DNA from: Pogostemon cablin
Taxonomy: Eukaryota > Streptophyta > Magnoliopsida > Lamiales > Lamiaceae
Direction: 5' to 3'
Length of the DNA stretch: 64,000 nt
Assembly: GCA_023678885.1 (NCBI GenBank)
Contig: CM042983.1
Span: 21,930,279 to 21,994,278, forward strand
In this document: positions 56,724-64,000 of the stretch, piece by piece
Numbering within the stretch: the stretch's first letter is position 1
How the letters are laid out: each line of letters begins with the position of its first letter
Notes under the pieces: model-generated
Databases searched by the model: none
Seen by the model: only the letters and a program-made list of their open reading frames with translations
Told to the model about the DNA's origin: nothing
Translations under genes and position numbers: made by a program

Positions 56724-57598
56724 TGTTGATGTAAAGTGTTGAGGCCAGTGTTATCACATCTGAAATCACACCGATCCTCATCGATCCTTATTATTTTTGT
56801 CTAACCGTTAATAGTTTTTCTGGTGTTCGATTTATATTATGTTGTTTCATGTGTGCCATATACCTGGAAGCTTCTGGAGTCTTCAAGAAGAGTTTGAAGC
56901 TGTTTGATGGACTTAGAATGATACGTACGCTGATGGAACATTCTAAAAGGCTTTGCCAAGTAGTGGATGGTTATGCTTCATACCTTGAGGTGTTCCCACT
57001 CTCTCAGACCACTACTCACTTTGGCATGATATCTGCAGTCTCCTACGTCTACATAAAGGGATGCTGGATGATCAAGACAATTGGGTTTTTGAGTGATTCC
57101 CATTGCAGATAGAGAGATCATCCTTAAAGATTTTATCTTTAGGTTTCTTCTGTAATGTTTTCACAAGTGTTGTCACACCTCGTGTAACACTTAGTGTATA
57201 CTATTATTCCCGTGTATTTTATGTGTACTGTTCACAAGCAGTGAAAGTGCACATGTAAACTAGGCTTAGATCTAACAATCTAGGTTTGCCATTTGGGAAC
57301 GTGTTTGGATATTAGATCCGATTTTGTATTCAAAGAGCGGAAGAAGATTTTCATCTCTTAGAATATATTTTTGTAATCACATTTTTCAATAGTAATATTT
57401 ATGCCATGAGGCCACCATAAACTAGCAAAAGTTTGTGGAAAGATTGAGTAATCTGTCTGTTAAGTCTTTCACTGATTTAAAACTTATTCTATACTTAGTC
57501 AAGTTTACATTCTGATACATAGAGTGTTGTATAAAGTGTTACCACACTTAGGACAGCATCGTTGTTAAAAATACACTTTACACCTTGGGCACCCGACA
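56724..57598 (+). repeat. SIRE-type 3' LTR, 875 bp
   Basis: Homologous to 47655-48526, ends ACCCGACA, and is followed by the target duplication ATGGG. Confidence 0.93.
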
Positions 57599-57984
57599 AT
57601 GGGGGTTGGATAGATCTTATCCATATATCTGAAAAATACAGGATAAATTAGGAAATAAATAAAACCTTAGATGCCGGAGTCGTCGCGTTCTTCTCCGTCT
57701 TGAATCCTCCTCTTGGTTCTACTCTTAATTCCACAGACGAATCTTCACAGTGATGGATGGAGGAGGAAAGAATGTGGATGATGGTTGGGGGGTAATCACC
57801 CATTGTGGGGTGTAGGATGATTGTGTTGTCGTTCTCTCCAATTCCTATGAATAATGATGTGATCCACATCTCCTTTTATACTTGTAAGCTCTCCTTATGA
57901 ACCTAGAATGTGTTTTTTCTTGGAAAATACAAAAATACACACACTTGGGGTGTAAAAATACAGATCCGGCGTTGTTCAGGCTTC

Positions 57985-58058
57985 TGGTTCGACCTATCAG
58001 GCTTCTGGTTCGACCACGACACAGTGGTCAAACCACTCTTGTCGTGGTTGAACCACAC
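57985..58058 (-). repeat. GTTCGACC cluster of the split solo LTR
   Basis: On the given strand: TGGTTCGACCTATC, TGGTTCGACCACGA, GTGGTCAAACCAC, GTGGTTGAACCAC, within 75 bp and upstream of the minus-strand TATA box. It is a third variant of the family A cluster, with an almost perfect GTGGTCAAACCAC / GTGGTTGAACCAC pair. Confidence 0.78.
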
Positions 58059-58623
58059 TGTGGTAGCTTGCGCAGTCTTACCGTTTCGCGTATAACTTCC
58101 ATCTACAAGCTCCGATTTGAGTGATTCTTTTGCTCACGCGATCCTCACTTCCTTGGCTTTCTATTCATATAAAGAATTCACAAAAAATCCAACATTTAAA
58201 TATATAACAAGTCATGAAAAGTGGCACAGTTGTTCTGTTCGGCACAGCTTGTGCGATGTCACCATTTTGATCATAACTTTCTCGTTTGGAATCCGATTGG
58301 GGTGTTCTTTACGCTGAAATGATCTACTCTTCTGTGGCTTTCCAACCACATATCACACTTCTAATTCAGAGTTCCACAAGAATACAAAAAAATTACACAA
58401 CTTGGACGTGCCTTTTTTAGCATTCATACACAAGTTGTACCTTTTTTCCAACTTTGCTCTTTTGATTCTTTTTCCACCTAAAACACAATAAAACACCTCA
58501 AGTGCACATTTTTTTCACATATATCAAATATAAGACACTTGTGCTAATATATAACAACAATTCTCATCAAGAAGGTGTTAAATTGGACACTAAAACACGC
58601 TTATTTTCACTCTCTTCAATTAC

Positions 58624-59159
58624 TTATCACTTTTTATTGATTAAAATTTAAATATTTCTTTTTAGTAAAAATATATAACTTTTTATCTGTATCATTACCT
58701 TTTTTTAAAAAAGATTGGTTATCACTTTTTTCTTAATCAAATATCATTTTTAGGAAATATATTATCACTTCTTTTTAATCGGTATTATTTTCTGAGAACA
58801 AATATTACCATTTTTTATTCATCTTATAAAATTTATTATGTGAAAAATAAATAGGAAGTACTTAGATAAAGTATTTTTTAAGGCATTTTTTTAATTGAAA
58901 ATATTATATTAAAATAAAATGAATTAATAGCATAAATTAAAAATGAAAAAATAACATTGAGGCACATAACAAAAATTAAATAGTTTTATGAATGTAGTAA
59001 ATAATTCAACTAAGGCAAGGATGTGAGATATCGTCTCATGAGTAAAAAATGATCATTTGTATAATAGAAAGTGATATTCAATTAATAAAAAGTGATAACA
59101 TTATTTCATAAATGATTTATAGAATTATGAAAAGTAATAACATTGGTTAATTATACTAT
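58624..59159. other. AT-rich non-coding stretch
   Basis: No gene. Repeated TATCACTTTTT / AAAAAGTGATA words here and at 46016-46791 suggest that the solo LTR landed in a decayed MITE-like repeat. Confidence 0.4.
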
Positions 59160-59497
59160 ACACCCGGGTGCACCCTAAGATAGGGTGCACCCACTTTCAA
59201 AAACATATACAAATATAAACAAAAACATATACAATTATGAACAAAAATGTATACAATTTAATTGTTAATTTTTTTTAATGAAAATTTGAGTATAAAAAAA
59301 TATACAATTATTAAAAAACGTGTATACACTATTGAATAAAAAGTTATACACATATGGATGCTAGTTTTTTAATGAAAAACTTAGTGTGAAAAAAATATGC
59401 AATTATTAAGAAACACGTATACAAAATAGAATAACATGTATATAAAATAAAATAAAAAGTTATACACATATGAGTGCACCCTTGCACCCGGATGCTC
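59160..59497. mobile_element. MITE-like element with GGGTGCACCC hairpin
   Basis: The left end has two copies of the palindrome GGGTGCACCC (59166-59175 and 59183-59192) separated by 7 bp. The right end carries AGTGCACCCTTGCACCCGGATG, the inverted counterpart of the left CACCCGGGTGCACC with mismatches. The inside is AT-rich with repeated ACATATACAA words. Exact ends and target duplication are unclear. Confidence 0.6.
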
Positions 59498-59776
59498 AAT
59501 AACATTTTATAACGAGCTAGCGAAAGTGATAATTAATTTAAAAAGTCTAAAATAATCTCACGCCCAGAATTAACCTTCAACTAATCACCGAAAATTCATT
59601 CAAAAATGAGCATGCATCAATTTTCGCGGGTAACCTGTTGGGTTTGGTGAGACCCGTCCCATATAATAAGATTTGTGAGACGATTTCATACAAGTATTTA
59701 TCATTTAATTATAATGCATTAGTCTGCCTCATAACTCATCTCACATTTGATCTTTTCACAAGAGAGTATTTTTATT

Positions 59777-59982
59777 AAATACTCTCTGTCTCATTGAAAC
59801 GTACGCGTTTTTGACATTTTGGTCCATTTCAATATTTTTATTTTTGGTAAAAGAGACACACATAAATTAATTATTTATCTCTCCATGGCCCACACATCAC
59901 ACTAATATACATACCCACTTTAACTTAAAATATTATTTCTCTCACCTCACTACACATTAAAATATTATATCCTAAGGTAAAA
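59777..59982. mobile_element. left part of a Stowaway-like MITE
   Basis: TACTCTCTGTCTCATTGAAA is a Stowaway-type end, followed by typical internal sequence (CACACTAATATACATACCCA). The opposite end is missing. The 279 bp before it (59498-59776) hold nothing I recognise. Confidence 0.45.
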
Positions 59983-60226
59983 ACTTGTGAGAGACCATCT
60001 AACGCAAGAACTTACGCAACACGGATAAAAAGTAGCGATAACTTCTATAATGAAAAGTGATACTCAATTAACAAAAAGCAATAATGCTAATTCATGAACA
60101 TTAATTTATAGAATAAATGAAAAGTAATAATATTTTATAGCGAAAATAATAATATTTTATAGTGAAAGTGATAACTAATTTTAAAAGTATAAAATGTTCT
60201 TGCGTGAGACGATTTCACACAAGACT
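59983..60226. mobile_element. MITE, 244 bp, with 30-bp inverted ends
   Basis: The left end ACTTGTGAGAGACCATCT-AACGCAAGAACT and the right end GTTCTTGCGTGAGACGATTT-CACACAAGACT are inverse complements with few mismatches. Each end is itself partly palindromic (CTTGYG...CGCAAG). The inside is non-coding and AT-rich. Confidence 0.7.
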
Positions 60227-60471
60227 TATCCATCCTTTGATCTACACCGTAAAAAGTAAGTGTATCTTTTAACGGGAAGGAAATAGTTGTTTGTTATATG
60301 CAAATTAAAGTAAACATTGAAATTTAAAAATATAATTAATCACATATTATACTTTAATCATTGCTAAATATACCATAAATTAATTTAATTTTATGCATTT
60401 TAAAATATATTTACCTTATAATTTTTATATAAAAAAAATTATTTATTGTAATATATACTGTAAAATTTATA

Positions 60472-60696
60472 CTCCCTCCCTCCTATTCAAAAAGTGTCTT
60501 TTTTTTCATTTTGGATGTCCCACTTAAAGAGTCACCTTTTCTTTTTTACACACATGGTACTCACACACACTCACTAATACAATTAAAATATGAAACTCAC
60601 ACTCTCACTGATACAACTACCCACTACACATTAAATAATAATACTCTTTAATTCACGTGTCAAAAAACAATAGCGTCTAGCTAGGGATGAAGGGAG
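60472..60696. mobile_element. Stowaway-type MITE, 225 bp
   Basis: TA duplications (60470-60471, 60697-60698) flank CTCCCTCCCTCCTATTC and the complement of CTAGGGATGAAGGGAG. Confidence 0.85.
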
Positions 60697-60698
60697 TA

Positions 60699-61263
60699 AA
60701 TAAAAACTTAATACGTTGTTTTCGTACTAGTGGGTCTGGGATGGGTTAGGAACCATATAACTTAGATTTTTAGTGGAAGTGGAACTGGGACAGCACTTGT
60801 TTTTCCATCATCATTCAACCAAATAATACAAATAAATTAATTCAAAAGTTTTACAGTTAGTTAATAATTAAATCGTAAGTGATGTTTATTTGATAAATTT
60901 AGTTAAGTTTATACTCTCACGTACCAAATGTCAATCAGAATAAACGTTTCATCATTTTCTAATTTATTCCAGTTTTTGCTGCCAACTATTAAAATGAACT
61001 TTTATTTAAAATAAGTGGTAGATAAAAATTTAAGTGGGTCAACAGAATGCGACTAGATATGATAATATGAGTTGGAATTGGAGGTGTTGAGTTAAATGGA
61101 TTGAAATTGAATGTAGGGAGAAATTAAACTGAGTATAGGGATAGTTAAATTAAATTAAATTGGCGCACGCGAGGAACGAGCCCTTTCTTGACCACATGAC
61201 GCATCCACATAAATACTCTGCTATTCTCCATTGTAATTGTCTCCCAGCTCTAATCCAACATAA
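60699..61263 (+). promoter_or_regulatory. upstream region of the ADH-like gene
   Basis: Non-coding and AT-rich until about 61160. A TATA-like CATAAATAC lies at 61208-61216, about 50 bp before the ATG, in the context CGCATCCACATAAATACTCT. The short distance suggests a very short leader. Confidence 0.4.
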
Positions 61264-62639
61264 ATGTCATCGCCGTCTACTGTAACTTGTAGAGGTTCTG
61301 TATCTAGATTCTCTCTCTACTATCTACTTGAGTAGTGATTATAAGAGTGAATTAATTATTGGATGGGTGTGTGCAGCGGCTGTAATCTGGAGGGAAAATG
61401 AGGTCCCCAGGTTGGAAGAGATACAAGTGGATGCACCCAAAGCCGGAGAAGTGAGAATGAAGATGGTGTTTGCCAGCATTTGCCATACCGACGTGCTCAG
61501 CTGCAGAGGTTTCCCCTCGGTACGTCCAGTCCAATCCAGCAATTATACAATTGTTAGTATTAATACATATAATAAATAACAACACTAGGCTCTGTTTTCT
61601 CGAGTTTTGGGGCACGAAGGTGTGGGAGTGGTGGAGAGCGTGAGAGAAGGCGTGAAGCAGGTGAAAGAAGGAGATGCGGTGATCCCAACATGCTTGGGTG
61701 AGTGCAAGGATTCGTGCAACAACTGCCGATCCGGAAACACCAATCTATGCACCACCTACCCTCTTCAAGCACTCACCGGTTTGATGAGTGACGGCACTTC
61801 AAGAATGCGGGCCCTACCAGGCCGCCAGGATCTGTACCACCTCTTCAGCTGCTCCACCTGGTCCGAATACACCGTCCTCGATGCCAACTACCTCGTCAAA
61901 CTCGACCCGCGGATCCCCTCCGCCACGCCACCCTGCTCTCCTGCGGTTTCACCACCGGTTTCGGTGCAGCCTGGAAGGAGGCCAGGGTGGCGCGGGGCTC
62001 CAGTGTCGCCGTTCTAGGCCTTGGGGCGGTGGGGCTGGGGGCGGTGGAGGGGGCTCGACTTCAGGGGGCAGCCCAGATCATTGGGGTCGACATAAACGGG
62101 GCGAAGCGCCGTACGGGGGAGGCTTTTGGGATGACCCACTTCGTCAACCCCAAGGAGGGCGACTCCGTGTGGGAGCTAATCAGGCAGCTCACACCCGGTG
62201 GCGCCGGAGTGGACTACAGCTTCGAGTGCACAGGAGTTGGTGGGTTGGTGAATGAAGCTGTTCGGGCTTCCAAGGTGGGCGTAGGGAAAATCATCATGCT
62301 TGGAGAGGGTACCGACAAAACTGTGGACATCGACTTCCATGCCTTGCTCGCCTGCACCACCTTTAAATACGCTATTTTCGGTGGGGTTAGGGTTCAATCT
62401 GACCTTCCTCTAATTATCCGGAAATGCATCCACAGCGTACACTCCTCTCCCTCTGAATTTATGCTAAACTAACCTTATTCAATTCATCCATTACTTAATC
62501 TCTTCCCTCCTCTGTTCTGCTGCAGGAAATTCAAATTTTAGATACGCTTCTTACGCATCAATGCCCACTTGAAGACATTAACACCGCATTTCAGATGCTC
62601 AAGGAACCACATTGTATCAAGGTTCTCATCAAATTTTGA
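61264..62639 (+). CDS. alcohol dehydrogenase-like protein (zinc MDR family), four exons, one frameshift
   Basis: Exons: 61264-61294, 61377-61519, 61589-62436, 62526-62639. All introns are short with GT...AG ends, and the splices keep the frame. The product would be about 378 residues, normal for plant ADH-like proteins, which oxidise alcohols or reduce aldehydes with NAD in the cytosol. N-terminus MSSPSTVTCRAAVIW; catalytic zinc ligands in SICHTDVL, in GHEGVGVV and in the SCGFTTGFGAAWKEA segment; structural zinc cysteines in ECKDSCNNCRSGNTNLC; nucleotide-binding GLGAVGLGAVEGA. One C is missing in the run at 61915-61918, which shifts the frame between DPRIP and the LRHATLLSCG that the family expects. 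This is either a young pseudogene or a sequence error. Third codon positions are very GC-rich compared with everything nearby. Confidence 0.88.
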
Positions 62640-62697
62640 ACTCGCCATCATCATTCACCAATGCCTTCTACCGCATATTTATGAATCTACCTATTTT

Positions 62698-62768
62698 TTT
62701 TTTTTGATACCGAGGTTCCGGGCTTACGCCCGACTAGTCCTCGAGGAAACAGTCCCGGCCCCTCAGAA
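62698..62768 (-). mobile_element. 5'-truncated SINE with poly-A tail
   Basis: On the minus strand GAGGACTAGTCGGGCGTAAG followed by CCCGGAACCTCGGTATC and a run of A is typical of a plant SINE 3' end. An 11-bp target duplication, CTACCTATTTT, lies at 62687-62697 and 62769-62779. Only about 70 bp remain; the promoter boxes are missing. Confidence 0.78.
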
Positions 62769-62974
62769 CTACCTATTTTATTTTATTGTAAAGGTGTATC
62801 AGAGAAAAAAAAATGACACTTTTAATAATTCATTTTAAAAAAATGCAACTTTATTTAAATTTTGGACATAATTAATCCTAATCTGCGATCTCTTCTGTGA
62901 CTACACCTTCAACCCTCCTTGCGACTCTACACACGACTATATGACAATACACGCAATTTGCGACTATTGTTATG

Positions 62975-64000
62975 CACAACTAATCCCCAAGTATTAAGGA
63001 TGCAATCATAGTTTAAGAAGCGATTAAATTAAATATCAAACACAAATGACAGAGTACTACTAATAAACTATTTACTAAGTTAGTTAACATGAATTTTCAA
63101 TAAGATTTTGAGTATCAAATTATTATCTACTTAACTTAAGATTAACTAAACAACTAAAATCAAATTTACTAGAAGAAATTCGAAGTGTTCTCAAGTATAA
63201 AGAATATGTAGCTTTAGGGAATTCTAGTTTAAACTCTTCAATCTAACTCTCTAAGTATCCGAGGCAAACTCTTCCAGAAGGATTAGGATTAATCACAAAT
63301 ATATGCTAATTCACTCTATAAACACAAGTAAATTAGCATGTAAATCTGGTTTATCACCTCAGAGCAAGAGATCTAATTCTACCCCCTTTTTACGTACTCA
63401 CAGTATCAATTCTTTCCCCCGTGGTTGGTACTCGAATCTGAATATGTTCTCCCTTTTTAGATACTACTATACAATTACATACTTAGTCTTGCTTATCAAT
63501 CCACAAAGTGTATGCAATATAATAAACATTCATATTCAATAACTCTAATGAAGCCTTGAGAGTATTGGTCTCTTCCTTAGAATCATAACATGCAATCTAG
63601 TCAGTCATGAACGTGCCTAATCAACAATAAAAAAAGTTCAGACATTCATATAACAATTGAATACGCACAGAACGATGATGATTAAAGGTTCAAAAGTGCA
63701 ATCAAATATGAAATAATCCAACTATAGTCGTAAGGCAAACTTCTCCTAAAGAGTCAAATCAAATAGTTTAAACCTTCAAAACCCTAGGAACTACCAAAAT
63801 AGTTCTAGCTTATGGTGTGATAGACAACACACATGGGGATTTGATAGATCTTATACATAGTCTGAAAATCACAAAAAAAAAGAATAAGAATTGAAGAAAA
63901 CCCTAGGCGTAGCGTGATCGTTGCTTCCTCTTCAATCCGTCTTGAATCTTCCTCTCGGTTCTCCTACTTGATTCGACAAAAGAATCTTCATAGTGATGGC
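62975..64000 (-). repeat. family A LTR, diverged, continues beyond the window
   Basis: The plus strand starts near CAACTAATCCCCAAGTATTA (complement of the family A LTR 3' region) and follows LTR landmarks to the window end: CTTAGAATCATAACATG, GAAAATCACAAAA, CGTCTTGAATCTTCCTC. The 3' terminus CATCA is not preserved. The upstream part with the TATA box lies outside. The 195 bp before it (62780-62974) hold no gene. Confidence 0.7.

Larger units (their letters stand above)
47655..57598 (+). mobile_element. SIRE/Maximus-type Ty1/copia element with envelope-like ORF, 9.9 kb
   Basis: LTRs of 872 and 875 bp (47655-48526, 56724-57598) with TGTTGATG...ACCCGACA ends and the perfect target duplication ATGGG (47650-47654, 57599-57603). 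The order inside is primer site, gag with two zinc knuckles, PR-IN-RT-RNase H, a 0.6-kb spacer, and a third reading frame downstream of pol, as in SIRE elements. By eye the two LTRs differ at about one base in ten over the first 300 bp, so the insertion is old; stops and frameshifts fit that. Confidence 0.93.
46792..58618 (-). mobile_element. solo LTR of family A, split by a SIRE-type element
   Basis: The parts are 46792-47654 and 57604-58618. On the plus strand it starts TGATGCGCGTTTTCTTTGCA (complement of the LTR 3' end) and finishes CTTATTTTCACTCTCTTCA (complement of the start). The target duplication ATTAC (46787-46791, 58619-58623) is perfect, and no internal region lies next to it. Removing the inserted element joins ...AACAATCATGGG to GGTTGGATAG, as in the other family A LTRs. 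The TATA box is the complement of CCTTTTATA at 57872-57880. Confidence 0.92.

Noticed and set aside
61788..62255. 155-codon plus-strand frame overlapping the ADH exon
   Set aside because: GC-rich shadow frame of the ADH-like gene with Gly/Pro/Ser repeats; the true frames before and after the missing base encode the conserved protein.

Overview
The window looks like a piece of a eudicot nuclear genome. The evidence is plant-type LTR retrotransposons of several lineages, a PIF/Harbinger DNA transposon, Stowaway-type MITEs, a SINE tail, GT-AG introns and one plant alcohol-dehydrogenase-like gene. A Lamiales-type host is a guess only. Almost everything is transposable-element sequence, much of it nested. 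The only recognisable host protein gene in good shape is the ADH-like gene at 61264-62639, and it carries a 1-nt frameshift. A broken, unrecognised gene lies at 13832-14870 on the minus strand.

Layout. 568-4188 is a small gag-less Ty1/copia relic with 157-bp LTRs. 4351-13115 holds a minus-strand deletion derivative of a Ty3/gypsy element (family D). One of its LTRs is split exactly in two by a 7.2-kb block (5364-12540). That block is an Athila-like (family A) segment in permuted order: 3' internal region, LTR, 93-bp sliver, LTR, PBS, gag. 13116-16793 is mostly non-coding plus the broken host gene. 16794-21026 is a PIF/Harbinger element with TTA target duplications, two divergent broken genes and a 76-bp tandem array between them. 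21285-44535 is a degraded gag-only gypsy-type host (family H, with a second copy H2). It is interrupted by a full-length gag-only Athila-like element (23518-31344, TSD GCCTC), by a solo copia LTR (31706-33051, TSD GTGGA) and by a full-length copia element (34119-41680, minus, TSD AAGAA). 44691-46690 holds scraps: a family A LTR fragment, a gypsy integrase end on the minus strand and a family B LTR fragment. 46792-58618 is a minus-strand solo family A LTR (TSD ATTAC) split by a 9.9-kb SIRE-type copia element with an extra envelope-like ORF (47655-57598, TSD ATGGG). 58624-61263 is AT-rich DNA with MITEs. The ADH-like gene follows, then a SINE tail, then another family A LTR that runs off the window end.

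Most unusual signal. Family A elements carry clusters of a 9-bp word, GGTTCGACC, and its reverse complement in two unlinked places. One is the LTR, roughly 100-400 bp upstream of a TATAAAAGG box. The other is the 3' part of gag, where the word is arranged as an in-frame array with 84, 93 or 102-nt spacing. Different subfamilies carry different versions of the word, and LTR and gag of the same element tend to match. I know of no described function for this.

No element here looks autonomous. Copia-1 lacks gag, both family A bodies lack an intact pol, family D is an internal deletion, and the SIRE and family B elements have stops and frameshifts throughout. The order of events can be read from the nesting: H is oldest; A, solo B and B entered H separately; and SIRE entered the solo A LTR.
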